A DNA stretch of 41,579 nt from Delftia sp. PS-11 (GCF_029870285.1 NZ_JACSYA010000040.1:1-41579), one strand, 5' to 3'; shown: positions 28,232 to 36,798, counted from the first letter of the stretch. Program-made: numbers and translations. Notes: generated by a model from the sequence alone, not told the origin.

Positions 28232-29143
28232 TCAGCAGGCGTGGTACCGCAGACGCGCGAATTGCGCGGGCGTCACCCCCCAATGCGCACGAAAGCTGCG
28301 CACCAGGTGGCTGGCGCTGGAAAAGCCGCACTCCTGTGCCAGGTCGGCCAGCGGCGGCACATGGCGCCCCGCCAGGGCCCGCTGCACGCGTTCCAGGCGC
28401 TGCTGCATCACCCATTCGTGCACAGTGCAGCCCATGCTTTGACGGAACATGCGCGCAAAGTGGAACTCGGACAGGCAGGCCTGCTGCGCCAGCGCCGCCA
28501 GCGTCAGCGCCTTGCCATCGTGCAGATGCTCCTCGACATGGGCCAGCACCTTGCGCCGCGCTGCCTGCGACAGCCCGCCCAGAGGCCGCTGCAGCGCCTG
28601 CAGCTGGCGCGGCGTGGCGGCCTGCAGCACCATGCGGTCCAGCAGTTGCTGGCCGATGGCATCAGCGGCAAGCGCCTGCGCGCCATCGTCCCAGTCCAGC
28701 CGCGCCAGCGCCTGTGCACCTGCATGCACCACCGCGTCGTCCACATAGACCTGCGGGCGTAGCGTGCGCGAGCGCGGCTCGGCGTCGAGCATGCGCACCA
28801 CGCGCCCGGCCCAGGCCAGATCGGACACATACAGGTGCAGGAACTGCACGGGCGATCGCACCAGCCAGTGCGACTCGTCGTCGGGCGTGAAAATGCACAC
28901 GCGCCCGGGTGCGCCCGATGCCTCGGGCCGGCTTTTGAGCTGGGAGCCTTGACCGCCGGCCAGATAGACCGACAGCGTGTGGTGGCCGGGCTGGCAGTAG
29001 CGCACCTCGTCGTCCACATTGGCCCAGACAGCCAGCTCCACGCCCTGGCTCAGGCGCACACGGCGCTGCAGGCGGGCCTTGGAGCGAGACAGCACCTGGC
29101 ACAGGTGGCTGGAAGGCAGCGCAGGCAGTGGCGTGGGCGTCAT
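28232..29143 (-). CDS. AraC-family transcriptional regulator
   Basis: A 303-residue regulator. The last ~95 residues hold the two helix-turn-helix units of the AraC DNA-binding domain: ALTLAALAQQACLSEFHFARMFRQSMG and PPLADLAQECGFSSASHLVRSFRAHWGVTPAQF. The N-terminal ~180 residues should be a cupin-like effector domain (HTLSVYLAGG, GRVCIFTPDDESHWLV). It is divergent from a DMT-family exporter gene 68 bases away, the usual layout for a regulator of its neighbour, so it probably controls that transporter in response to the exported compound. Confidence 0.9.
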   Translation of the reverse strand: MTPTPLPALPSSHLCQVLSRSKARLQRRVRLSQGVELAVWANVDDEVRYCQPGHHTLSVYLAGGQGSQLKSRPEASGAPGRVCIFTPDDESHWLVRSPVQFLHLYVSDLAWAGRVVRMLDAEPRSRTLRPQVYVDDAVVHAGAQALARLDWDDGAQALAADAIGQQLLDRMVLQAATPRQLQALQRPLGGLSQAARRKVLAHVEEHLHDGKALTLAALAQQACLSEFHFARMFRQSMGCTVHEWVMQQRLERVQRALAGRHVPPLADLAQECGFSSASHLVRSFRAHWGVTPAQFARLRYHAC

Positions 29144-29211
29144 GCCAGCGATTGTGGGGGAGCGCAGGCGCGGGCGCTGGCCTGTGCGCCATCAAAGCGC
29201 AGGAATCTGCC

Positions 29212-30141
29212 ATGGCTGCGCCGCCTGCAACGCCATCATCCGAGACCATGACTGCCTCTCTTTATGCCCTGGTCGTGCTGATCTGGGGCTCCACCTGGAT
29301 TGCATTGAAGCTGCAACTGGGCACCGTGCCCGTGGAGCTGTCGATTGCTTACCGCTTCGCGCTGGCCGCCACCCTGATGTTTGCCTGGCTGGCATGGGCA
29401 CGGCAGTTGCGCGTGCCACGCGGCGCGGCGCTGCCGCGCGTGCTGGCACAGGGCCTGTGCCTGTTCAGCTTCAATTTCGTGTGCTTCATGCATGCCAGCG
29501 AAACGCTGGCCAGCGGCCTGGCAGCCGTCGTCTTCTCCAGCGCCAATCTCTGGAATGCGCTGATGGCACGCATCATCCACGGCAGGCGCCTGGAGCCCCA
29601 TGTGCTGGCGGGCAGCGTTTTCGGACTGGCGGGGCTGGCCGTGCTGTTCTGGCCCGAACTGCGCGAAGGCCGGCATGCCAGCCTGCCCGGCCTGGGCTGG
29701 GCCGTGCTGGGGACGCTGTGCTTTTCCTGCGGCAACATGCTGTCGGCCTCGCTGCAGTCCATGGGCTGGCGCCCGGCGCAGACCAATGCCTGGGGCATGC
29801 TCGCAGGCACGCTGCTGCTGGCAGGCTATGCGCTGGCAGCGGGTCTGCCCTGGGGCTTCGACACCCGCTGGGCCTATGTAGGCTCCCTGCTGTACCTGGC
29901 CATACCGGGCTCGGTCATCGCCTTCACGGCTTACCTGACCCTGGTCGGACGGCTGGGCCCCGAGAAGGCGGCCTATGCCACCGTGCTGTTTCCCATCGTG
30001 GCGCTCGGCATTTCGGCCATGTTCGAGGGCTATGTCTGGACACCCCTGGCCGTTTGCGGCCTGCTGCTGGTGTTGCTGGGCAATCTGCTGGTCTTCCGGC
30101 CGCCACAGTGGCTGCGGGGCGCCGGATTGCAAAAAGCCTGA
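29212..30141 (+). CDS. EamA/DMT-superfamily exporter
   Basis: A 309-residue inner-membrane protein. The ATG at 29212 is set by AGGAA six bases upstream. About ten hydrophobic helices are visible, in two EamA repeats; the first opens with SLYALVVLIWGSTWIALKLQLG, the typical EamA start, and the second with GLGWAVLGTLCFSCGNMLSASLQ. The end has the family pattern GPEKAAYATVLFPIVALGISAMFEGY. DMT exporters move amino acids, nucleosides or other metabolites out of the cell; the cargo cannot be deduced. The divergent araC gene suggests inducible expression. Confidence 0.88.
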   Translation: MAAPPATPSSETMTASLYALVVLIWGSTWIALKLQLGTVPVELSIAYRFALAATLMFAWLAWARQLRVPRGAALPRVLAQGLCLFSFNFVCFMHASETLASGLAAVVFSSANLWNALMARIIHGRRLEPHVLAGSVFGLAGLAVLFWPELREGRHASLPGLGWAVLGTLCFSCGNMLSASLQSMGWRPAQTNAWGMLAGTLLLAGYALAAGLPWGFDTRWAYVGSLLYLAIPGSVIAFTAYLTLVGRLGPEKAAYATVLFPIVALGISAMFEGYVWTPLAVCGLLLVLLGNLLVFRPPQWLRGAGLQKA

Positions 30142-30144
30142 GCC

Positions 30145-30606
30145 TTACTGGCGCCAGCGGGCCAGCGCCTGCTCGTCGCTGACGCGCGCGTCCACCCAGC
30201 GCGCGCCCTGCGGCGTCTGCTCCTTTTTCCAGAAGGGTGCCAGCGACTTGAGATAGTCCATGATGTACTCGCATGCCTGGAAGGCCATGCCGCGATGCGA
30301 TGCGGTGACGGCCACAAGCACGATCTGGTCCATGGGCAGCAGCGGGCCGATGCGGTGGATGACGCGCGCGCCGTGGATGCCAAAGCGCTGCACCGCCTCA
30401 TCGATGATGGCTTCGATGGATTTTTCGGTCATGCCGGGATAGTGCTCCAGCTCCATGCTGGCGACGGCATCGCCCTCGTTGCGGTCGCGCACCGTGCCAA
30501 CGAAGCTGCACACGGCGCCCACGCGCGCATCGCCGGCGCGCAGGGCCGCCAGCTCGGCAGAGACATCAAAATCCTCGGTCTGAATGGAAACACGGGCAGC
30601 TTGCAT
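30145..30606 (-). CDS. moaE: Molybdopterin synthase catalytic subunit MoaE
   Basis: A 153-residue protein that, as a heterotetramer with MoaD, inserts two sulfurs into cyclic pyranopterin monophosphate. The start MQAARVSIQTEDFDV at 30606 gives the family length. Signatures: GAVCSFVGTVRDRNEGD, LEHYPGMTEKSI, ASHRGMAFQACEYIMDYLK and PFWKKEQTPQGARWVDA, which contains the lysines of the active site. It lies on the same strand as moaD but 1 kb away, with plus-strand genes between, so it needs its own promoter. Its stop is 3 bases from the stop of the convergent exporter gene. Confidence 0.95.
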   Translation of the reverse strand: MQAARVSIQTEDFDVSAELAALRAGDARVGAVCSFVGTVRDRNEGDAVASMELEHYPGMTEKSIEAIIDEAVQRFGIHGARVIHRIGPLLPMDQIVLVAVTASHRGMAFQACEYIMDYLKSLAPFWKKEQTPQGARWVDARVSDEQALARWRQ

Positions 30607-30697
30607 GCCTGCATTGTCGCAGGCGCCAGGGCCGGCTCGTGAACGCGGTAGCATTGCCGTCCCCCGCCGCCGGACCTTTTGCCGCTGCGGGCCCCAC

Positions 30698-30952
30698 ATG
30701 GCCACACTCACCATCAACACCGCCGAATACACGCTCTACCCTTCGCCGCGCAACGAGCACCGCGTGGTCTTCGAGCACCAGCTTTTCGTGCCTCACCCCT
30801 ATACCATCATCCACCTGCCCGACTACCACTTTCGCGGCAAGGCCACGCTGTTCGCCGCCCACCGGCTGGCCGACGGCAAAATGGGCCAGCTCGTGAGCTG
30901 TGAGCTGGCCGAGGACCTCGCGCGCTTCGAGCGCCTGTTCGAACCCGATTGA
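30698..30952 (+). CDS. Small protein of unknown function
   Basis: An 84-residue protein from the ATG at 30698 (MATLTINTAEYTLYPSPRNEHRVVF). It is rich in aromatic residues and His, without membrane segment, Cys pair motif or signal. The predicted form is a compact alpha/beta protein. I do not recognise the family. It is followed after 8 bases by another small gene on the same strand, so the two probably form an operon, divergent from moaE (91-base gap). Confidence 0.65.
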   Translation: MATLTINTAEYTLYPSPRNEHRVVFEHQLFVPHPYTIIHLPDYHFRGKATLFAAHRLADGKMGQLVSCELAEDLARFERLFEPD

Positions 30953-30960
30953 GGCACACC

Positions 30961-31290
30961 ATGGACGACACCAGCCAGATCCAGCCGCCCCCAAGCTTCG
31001 CAGCCCTGTACGCCGACCGCCATGGCCGGCTCAAGACCCCGATCGCCGAGGTCGTCGCGCGCTACGAGCTGTGCGAAGACCTGTCCTGCCACCTGGTCGA
31101 ACAGGCGCAGACGCTCTACCACACCGGCAACTCCTCGGAGGTAGGCGTGCTGCTGGGCATTCACGCAGGCCTGGCGGAGCCGGGCTCCATCGTCAGCGCG
31201 GGCGAGGCCGGCTGGATCGTGCAGCGCCTGGCCGAACTGCTGGAGTGGCAGGCGCCGCTGCTGCCGGACGCATCAGCGGATACGGCCTGA
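30961..31290 (+). CDS. Small protein of unknown function, second gene of a pair
   Basis: A 109-residue mostly helical acidic protein (MDDTSQIQPPPSFAALYADR...). It has regions of interest such as RYELCEDLSCHLVEQAQTLYH, with two Cys seven or fewer residues apart, and a GEAGWIVQRLAELLEWQ helix near the end. No membrane segment. I do not recognise a domain. The start follows the preceding stop by 8 bases with GAGG upstream. The pair lies inside an otherwise minus-strand molybdenum-cofactor block; whether it relates to that pathway cannot be judged from sequence. Confidence 0.65.
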   Translation: MDDTSQIQPPPSFAALYADRHGRLKTPIAEVVARYELCEDLSCHLVEQAQTLYHTGNSSEVGVLLGIHAGLAEPGSIVSAGEAGWIVQRLAELLEWQAPLLPDASADTA

Positions 31291-31294
31291 GCCA

Positions 31295-31618
31295 TCAGTT
31301 GCCGGCCACGCCTGCATAGCGGTTGAGAATGCGCTGGACCTGCCCATGGGTCCATTCGCCGCCCCGGGCCGCTGCAATGCCGCGCGCATTGAGTTCGGCA
31401 GCCATGGCGCGGTGGGTGAGGCCGCGCGACTGCATCTCGGCGAACAATGCCTCATGCTGCCGGGCGAAGGCATCGGCGGCGGATTTGCGCTTTTCCACGG
31501 TGGCGCGCAGGTTGTCCGCCCCCGCGCGGCCCAGCTGCACGCCACGCGAACGGGCTTCGGACAGGGCCTTGCGCGTGCGCGCGCTGATAGCGGGGTCCAC
31601 GGGCTTGTCTGCAGCCAT
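31295..31618 (-). CDS. Small protein with serine-recombinase-like helix-turn-helix region
   Basis: A 107-residue protein. The C-terminal half (GLTHRAMAAELNARGIAAARGGEW, then THGQVQRILNRYAG) resembles the DNA-binding/recombinase segment that follows the catalytic domain in serine resolvases, with the familiar 'ELNARGI...RGGxWTxxxVxRIL' pattern. The N-terminal half (ARTRKALSEARSRGVQLGR) resembles the linker that precedes it. The catalytic serine domain is absent. It may be a domesticated DNA-binding remnant. The gene starts 4 bases after the moaD stop and is likely co-transcribed with moeA-moaD. Confidence 0.72.
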   Translation of the reverse strand: MAADKPVDPAISARTRKALSEARSRGVQLGRAGADNLRATVEKRKSAADAFARQHEALFAEMQSRGLTHRAMAAELNARGIAAARGGEWTHGQVQRILNRYAGVAGN

Positions 31619-31622
31619 GCGC

Positions 31623-31886
31623 TCAACCTCCGGTGACAGGGGGGAAAAAGGCCACTTCGTCGCCCTGTCGCAGGGGCGCCGCGCTGTCGCACATCACCTG
31701 ATTGAGCGCCATGCGCACCGCCCGGCCGGGCGCCAGCGCCTCGGCTGCCGCGCCGCCGCGAGCGATCAGCTCGTCGCGCAGCGCACCCACGGTGGATGCC
31801 TGCGTGGACAGGGCTTCGCTGCCCGTGCCCAAGGCCTCGCGGATGGAGGCGAAATAGCGCACAGTGAGAGTGATGGACTGGCTCAT
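31623..31886 (-). CDS. moaD: Molybdopterin synthase sulfur carrier subunit MoaD
   Basis: An 87-residue ubiquitin-like protein whose C-terminus PPVTGG ends in the Gly-Gly that is adenylated and thiocarboxylated by MoeB before sulfur transfer in MoaE. The N-terminal strand ITLTVRYFASIREALG and the late GDEVAFFPPV are family signatures. Its start overlaps the moeA stop by 4 bases (ATGA read on the minus strand), so the two are translationally coupled. Confidence 0.95.
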   Translation of the reverse strand: MSQSITLTVRYFASIREALGTGSEALSTQASTVGALRDELIARGGAAAEALAPGRAVRMALNQVMCDSAAPLRQGDEVAFFPPVTGG

Positions 31887-33127
31887 GACAACAGCTCCGA
31901 GAAGGCGATGAAGCGCACGGTGTCGCCGGGCGCTATGGACTGGCCCGGCGGATTGTCCACCACGCCATCGCCCCAGGCCGCCGAAGTCAGCACACCGGAG
32001 CTTTGGTTGCGGAACAGTTCCAGAGCGCCGCTGCCGTTGTAGCGCACGCGCAGGAATTCACGGCGCTTGTCTGCGCGCGGCCATGCAAATTCGGCACGGG
32101 CCTCGACCGGGCGAGGAAGCACCTGCTGCACGCCCTGCAGGCGCAGCACGAAGGGGCGTACCAGCATGAGAAAGGTGACGAAGCTGGAGACCGGATTGCC
32201 GGGCAGGCCGATGAAATGGGCAAAGCCCTCGGCATCGCCGCCGCTGCGGCGCACATGCCCATAAGCGAAAGGTTTGCCGGGCTTGATCGCGACTTGCCAG
32301 AGGTCGAGCTGCCCCAGGGCCTGGACGGCAGGCTTGACATGGTCTTCCTCTCCGACCGAGACTCCGCCGCTGGTCAGGATCAGGTCGTGCGAGCGGGCCG
32401 CTTCGCGCAGCGCATCCACAGTGGCTTCACGCCGGTCCGGCACGATGCCGAAGTCCGTGACTTCGCAGCCCATGCGCTGCAGCAGGGCGCGCAGGAAGAA
32501 GCGGTTGCTGTTGTAGATGCTGCCCGGCGGCATCTGTTCGGGCGCGATGGTTCCGGGCATGACCAGTTCGTCGCCCGTGGAAAACAGGGCCACGCGCGGC
32601 CTGCGCGCCACTTTGAGGCGGGCCAGGCCGATGCTGGCAGCCAGTCCCAGCTCGGCTGGCGACAGCCGCGTTCCAGCCGCGATCACGGTGGCGCCGCGCC
32701 GGATGTCCTCGCCCGAGCGGCGTATCCACTGCCCGGCCTCGGGCCGTGCATTGATGCGCACACGGCCGTCTTCAAGCGCTTCGCAGTCTTCCTGCATGAC
32801 GATGGCATCCGCCCCCGGCGGCACGGGTGCGCCGGTGAAGATGCGGGCCACCGTGCCCGGCTCCAGCGGCTGGCCCGGGGAGCCTGCGGGAATGCGCTGC
32901 GAAACCGGCAGCACGGCATCGCCCGGCGCGCACTCGGCGCTGCGCACGGCATAGCCGTCCATGGCGCTGTTGTCCTGGGGCGGCACCTGAAGCGGCGAGA
33001 TGGCATCCTCGCGCAGCACGCGGCCATCGGCGTCGAAGCTGTCCACGGTGTCGTCGCCCGCCAGCGGCAGTGCCTGCGCCAGCAGGTCGGCCAGCGCGTC
33101 ATCGAGGGGCTTGAGTGGAGCTCGCAT
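31883..33127 (-). CDS. moeA: Molybdopterin molybdenumtransferase MoeA
   Basis: A 414-residue enzyme that inserts molybdate into adenylated molybdopterin. ATG 33127 is chosen for its AGGAG ribosome site; the 24-residue upstream extension would overlap mobB. Signatures: PPQDNSAMDGYAVR in domain I, IFTGAPVPPGADAIVMQED, the GTP-binding-protein-like STGDELV...YNSN segment, ILTSGGVSVGEEDHVK and FIGLPGNPVSSFVTF. The C-terminal domain IV is complete. It lies between mobB (20 bases upstream) and moaD, forming a minus-strand molybdenum-cofactor operon. Confidence 0.96.
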   Translation of the reverse strand: MRAPLKPLDDALADLLAQALPLAGDDTVDSFDADGRVLREDAISPLQVPPQDNSAMDGYAVRSAECAPGDAVLPVSQRIPAGSPGQPLEPGTVARIFTGAPVPPGADAIVMQEDCEALEDGRVRINARPEAGQWIRRSGEDIRRGATVIAAGTRLSPAELGLAASIGLARLKVARRPRVALFSTGDELVMPGTIAPEQMPPGSIYNSNRFFLRALLQRMGCEVTDFGIVPDRREATVDALREAARSHDLILTSGGVSVGEEDHVKPAVQALGQLDLWQVAIKPGKPFAYGHVRRSGGDAEGFAHFIGLPGNPVSSFVTFLMLVRPFVLRLQGVQQVLPRPVEARAEFAWPRADKRREFLRVRYNGSGALELFRNQSSGVLTSAAWGDGVVDNPPGQSIAPGDTVRFIAFSELLS

Positions 33128-33147
33128 GGTGGATTCTCCTGGTTTCA

Positions 33148-33699
33148 TCAGTGGCCTGGGCCACGGTAGTGCAGCAAGGCGGCATGCGCCAGCAGCCATT
33201 GCAGTATCTGCTGCGGGGCGTTGAGATCCAGCACGGGCTGGCTCGGCGGCTCGGGCAGGCGCTGTGGCGCATCGGTGGCCACGGCAATCACATGGGGGTC
33301 ATGCGGGTACAGCGGGGCCTGGGGCTTTCCTGCGCTGGCCCGCTCGGGCTGCTCACGCCAGATTTCCACTTTGGGCAGGTCGGCATGCTTGAAGCCTTCG
33401 ACCAGCACCCAGTCCACGCGGGCATCGAGCTCGGCCAGCATATCGTGCACCGACAGTTCAGCGGGCTGCGGGAACTCGCGCATCAGTGCCAGGCGCCGGT
33501 CGGAGGCCAGTACGACCTCGTAGGCACCCGCCTTGCGGTGGCGCCAGCTGTCCTTGCCCTCGTGGTCCACATCGAAATGGTGGTGGGCATGCTTGACCAC
33601 CGAGACACTGAGCCCCTGGGCACGCAGCAGCATGATCAGGGGCTCCACCAGGCTGGTCTTGCCCGCGCCGGAGTAGCCGGCAAAGCCGATGACTTTCAT
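33148..33699 (-). CDS. mobB: Molybdopterin-guanine dinucleotide biosynthesis protein MobB
   Basis: A 183-residue GTP-binding protein that assists MobA in making the guanine dinucleotide form of the cofactor. Walker A is GYSGAGKTS (residues 8-16); other family motifs are VVKHAHHHFDVDHEGKDSWRHRKAGA and WVLVEGFKHADLPKVEIWR. Its presence implies that the cell has molybdenum enzymes of the dimethyl-sulfoxide-reductase type. No mobA is in the window. It follows thrC by 46 bases, a gap that holds a GC-rich hairpin. Confidence 0.95.
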   Translation of the reverse strand: MKVIGFAGYSGAGKTSLVEPLIMLLRAQGLSVSVVKHAHHHFDVDHEGKDSWRHRKAGAYEVVLASDRRLALMREFPQPAELSVHDMLAELDARVDWVLVEGFKHADLPKVEIWREQPERASAGKPQAPLYPHDPHVIAVATDAPQRLPEPPSQPVLDLNAPQQILQWLLAHAALLHYRGPGH

Positions 33700-33717
33700 T
33701 GCGGCGCACTCCGGCAG

Positions 33718-33742
33718 AGGGCGGGCCGGCAGCCCTGCCCCT
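33718..33742. other. GC-rich hairpin between thrC and mobB
   Basis: AGGGCGGGC and GCCCTGCCCT flank a 5-base loop and can pair with one bulged base. There is no T-run on either strand, so it is not a standard intrinsic terminator; it could attenuate or stabilise the message between thrC and mobB. Confidence 0.35.
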
Positions 33743-33745
33743 GCA

Positions 33746-35173
33746 TCAGTTGCAATGCTGCGCGATGTAGGCCTTGACCTGCTCGGCGTCGGCAGGCATC
33801 ACGGTCACCCGCTTGGGCAGGTCCTCGATGCCCTCGAACCTGGCAGGACGCTCGGGCAGGCGGCCCAGTGCTTCCTCGATGGTCGCAGCGAACTTGATGG
33901 GCAGCGCCGTCTCCAGCACGATCATGGGCACGCCGGCCTGCAGGTGCTCGCGCGCCACCTTGACGCCGTCGGCCGTGTGCGTGTCGATCATGGTGCCGAA
34001 ACGTTCGAAGGTGTCGCGGATGGTGGCCAGGCGGTTGGCGTGCGTGCTCTTGCCGCTGGCAAAGCCGTAGCGTGCGGAGGCTTGCTGGAACAGGGGATTG
34101 CTGCCCAGGTCGAAGCGGCCCTGGCGCGCCACGCCTTCGGCGAACAGCTCGCGCGTGGCCTGGCCGTCGCGGCCCAGCAGGTCGAACACGAAGCGCTCGA
34201 AGTTGCTGGCCTTGGAGATGTCCATAGAGGGGCTGGATGTCTCGTAGGTGTGCTCGCTGCCGCGCACCACATAGGCACCCGTGCGGAAGAACTCGTCGAG
34301 CACGTCGTTCTCGTTGGTGGCAACGATCAGGCGGTCGATGGGCAGGCCCATCTGGCGCGCCACATGGCCGGCGCAGATGTTGCCGAAGTTGCCGCTGGGC
34401 ACGGTGAAGCTGACCTTCTGGCCGTTGTCCTGCGTGGCCTGCAGGTAGCCCGCGAAGTAGTAGACGACCTGGGCCAGCAGACGCGCCCAGTTGATCGAGT
34501 TCACGGTGCCGATCTTGTAGCGTGCCTTGAAGGCATGGTCGTTGGAGACCGCCTTGACGATGTCCTGGCAGTCGTCGAACACGCCTTCGATGGCGATGTT
34601 GTGGATGTTGGCGTCCTGCAGGCTGAACATCTGCGCCTGCTGGAAGGGGCTCATGCGGCCATGGGGGCTGGTCATGAACACGCGCACGCCCTGCTTGCCG
34701 CGCATGGCGTACTCGGCAGCGCTGCCGGTGTCGCCACTGGTGGCACCCAGGATGTTGAGCTGCTCGCCACGCCGGCCCAGTTCATACTCGAACAGGTTGC
34801 CCAGCAACTGCATGGCCATGTCCTTGAAGGCCAGCGTGGGGCCGTTGGACAGGGCTTCGAGCCACAGGCCGTCTTCCAGCTGGCGCAGGGGCGTGATCTC
34901 GGCCGTGCCGAACACCTGCTGCGTATAGGTCTTGGCGCACAGGGCACGCAGATCCTCGGCAGGAATGTCGTCGATGTACAGGCTCAGGATCTCGAAGGCC
35001 AGGGCCGCATAGCCGTCTTGCTTGTAGATGCGGCGCAGCTCGCTCAGGCGAGCGCTGTCGATCTGGGGATAGCGCTCGGGCAGGTACAGGCCGCCATCAG
35101 GCGCCAAGCCTTCGAGCAGGATGTCACAAAAGCGCTTGCGGTCCGCATGGCCGCGCGTGGAAAGATAAAGCAT
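33746..35173 (-). CDS. thrC: Threonine synthase
   Basis: A 475-residue pyridoxal-phosphate enzyme making threonine from O-phosphohomoserine, the last step of threonine synthesis. The start MLYLSTRGHADRKRFCDILLEGLAPDGGLYLP is typical of the long ThrC form found in proteobacteria and yeast. The cofactor lysine lies in SNGPTLAFKDMAMQLLG (about residue 117). Other signatures are ILGATSGDTGSAAEYAM and VPSGNFGNICAGHVARQMG. It is the third gene of the alaA-hom-thrC line, 168 bases after hom. Confidence 0.97.
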   Translation of the reverse strand: MLYLSTRGHADRKRFCDILLEGLAPDGGLYLPERYPQIDSARLSELRRIYKQDGYAALAFEILSLYIDDIPAEDLRALCAKTYTQQVFGTAEITPLRQLEDGLWLEALSNGPTLAFKDMAMQLLGNLFEYELGRRGEQLNILGATSGDTGSAAEYAMRGKQGVRVFMTSPHGRMSPFQQAQMFSLQDANIHNIAIEGVFDDCQDIVKAVSNDHAFKARYKIGTVNSINWARLLAQVVYYFAGYLQATQDNGQKVSFTVPSGNFGNICAGHVARQMGLPIDRLIVATNENDVLDEFFRTGAYVVRGSEHTYETSSPSMDISKASNFERFVFDLLGRDGQATRELFAEGVARQGRFDLGSNPLFQQASARYGFASGKSTHANRLATIRDTFERFGTMIDTHTADGVKVAREHLQAGVPMIVLETALPIKFAATIEEALGRLPERPARFEGIEDLPKRVTVMPADAEQVKAYIAQHCN

Positions 35174-35204
35174 GTCGCTTCCTCGTCAGTATTCCGTGAA
35201 ACGG

Positions 35205-35341
35205 GGCACGGCCCATGCCAGGGACGCCGAGCAAGGGCCTACGCCGGCCGCGCCACCCCGCAGCGAGGGCATCGTCCCCCTCCCGCATGCGAGAGAGGGC
35301 GCCGTGCATACGGGGGAAGCTGCGCAGCCGCTCAGGGGGGC
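35205..35341. repeat. GC-rich intergenic element between hom and thrC
   Basis: The gap holds a cluster of small palindromes: GGCA-N7-TGCC near 35209-35224, CCCTC-N-CGCATGCG-N3-GAGGG near 35279-35300 and GCTGCGCAGC near 35318-35330, the last set between two runs of five or more G. From memory, elements with this wording are scattered between genes in Comamonadaceae genomes, but only one copy is seen here, so the repeat call needs a genome search. Confidence 0.4.
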
Positions 35342-36691
35342 TTAATTCAACTCTTCCTTGCGGATGCGGTTGATCGGAGCCAGCACCGTGGGCAGTTGCT
35401 GGATCTGGCCCAGAGCTGCGTCCATGTCGCCTTCGCGCGTGGCGTGGGTCAGGATGATCAGATCGGTCTGGGGCACGCCCTGGCTGCCTTCGTTATCACC
35501 CACCACTTCGCCAGCCTCGCGCTGCAGCAGCGCATCGATGCTGATGCCCGCATTGGCAAGAATGCCAGTGATCTTGGCCAGCACGCCCGCCTCGTCGGCC
35601 ACGCGGATGCGCAGGTAGTAGCTGGTGACCACCTCGCTCATGGGCAGCACGGGCAGCTCGCCGCCTGCAGCGGCCAGGGTGCTGGACTGGAAGGCCAGCG
35701 GCGGCACGCGGTGCTCGGGGTCGGCCGTGTGCAGGCGGGCGATGTCCACCAGATCGGCGATCACGGCGCTGGCCGTGGGCTCGGAGCCCGCGCCCTTGCC
35801 GTAGTACAGCGTCGTGCCGACGGCATCGCCATGCACGACCACGGCATTCATCGCGCCCTCGACATTGGCGATCAGGCGCTTGGTCGGCACCAGGCTGGGG
35901 TGCACGCGCAGCTCGATGCCCTTGTCCGTGCGCTTGGTGATGCCCAGCAGCTTGATGCGGTAGCCCAGCTGCTCTGCATACTTGATGTCGGCAGCCGACA
36001 GCTTGGTGATGCCTTCCACATGGGCCTTGTCGAACTGCACCGGGATGCCGAAGGCGATGGCGCTCATCAGCGTGACCTTGTGCGCGGCATCCACGCCTTC
36101 GATGTCGAAGGTCGGATCGGCCTCGGCGTAGCCCAGGCGCTGGGCCTCTTTGAGCACCACATCGAAGTCCAGACCCTTGTCGCGCATCTCGGACAGGATG
36201 AAGTTGGTCGTGCCGTTGATGATGCCGGCCACCCACTGGATTTCGTTGGCTGTCAGGCCTTCGCGCAGCGCCTTGATGATGGGAATACCACCGGCCACGG
36301 CCGCCTCGTAGGCCACCATCACACCCTTGTCGGCAGCGGCCTTGAAGATCTCGCTGCCATGCACGGCCAGCAGGGCCTTGTTGGCCGTGACCACGTGCTT
36401 GCCGGCCGCGATGGCTTCGAGCACCAGCGCCTTGGCGATGCCATAGCCGCCGATGAGCTCGACCACGACATCGATGTCGGGGTTGGCAATGATTTCGCGC
36501 GCATCGCCAACCACCTTGGCGGTGTCGCCCACGACGGAGCGGGCGCGTTCCGTATCCAGGTCAGCCACCATGGCAATCTCAATACCGCGGCCCGCGCGGC
36601 GGCGGATCTCTTCTTGGTTGCGCTGCAGCACGTTGAACGTGCCGCTGCCCACGGTGCCAATGCCCAGGAGGCCTACTTGGATCGGTTTCAT
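35342..36691 (-). CDS. hom: Homoserine dehydrogenase
   Basis: A 449-residue enzyme reducing aspartate semialdehyde to homoserine, the branch toward threonine and methionine. The N-terminal Rossmann motif is GLLGIGTVGSGTF. The family signature is EAAVAGGIPIIKALREGL, followed by GIINGTTNFIL and YAEADPTFDIEGVDAAHK. A C-terminal ACT domain (about 355-430, YYLRIRVADEAGVLAKITGILANAGISI) suggests feedback control by threonine. It is a stand-alone dehydrogenase with no aspartokinase fusion. It precedes thrC on the same strand, and the alaA gene ends 107 bases upstream of its start. Confidence 0.97.
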   Translation of the reverse strand: MKPIQVGLLGIGTVGSGTFNVLQRNQEEIRRRAGRGIEIAMVADLDTERARSVVGDTAKVVGDAREIIANPDIDVVVELIGGYGIAKALVLEAIAAGKHVVTANKALLAVHGSEIFKAAADKGVMVAYEAAVAGGIPIIKALREGLTANEIQWVAGIINGTTNFILSEMRDKGLDFDVVLKEAQRLGYAEADPTFDIEGVDAAHKVTLMSAIAFGIPVQFDKAHVEGITKLSAADIKYAEQLGYRIKLLGITKRTDKGIELRVHPSLVPTKRLIANVEGAMNAVVVHGDAVGTTLYYGKGAGSEPTASAVIADLVDIARLHTADPEHRVPPLAFQSSTLAAAGGELPVLPMSEVVTSYYLRIRVADEAGVLAKITGILANAGISIDALLQREAGEVVGDNEGSQGVPQTDLIILTHATREGDMDAALGQIQQLPTVLAPINRIRKEELN

Positions 36692-36798
36692 AAACTTGCT
36701 TGCCAGTCAAAAATCGCTGCGGCGAGCGGGAGACACCCGCCTGCAGCCGTGAAAAAACGGGTTGCGGGCGGGACAGCAGCCCCACCCGCGCGAACAGG

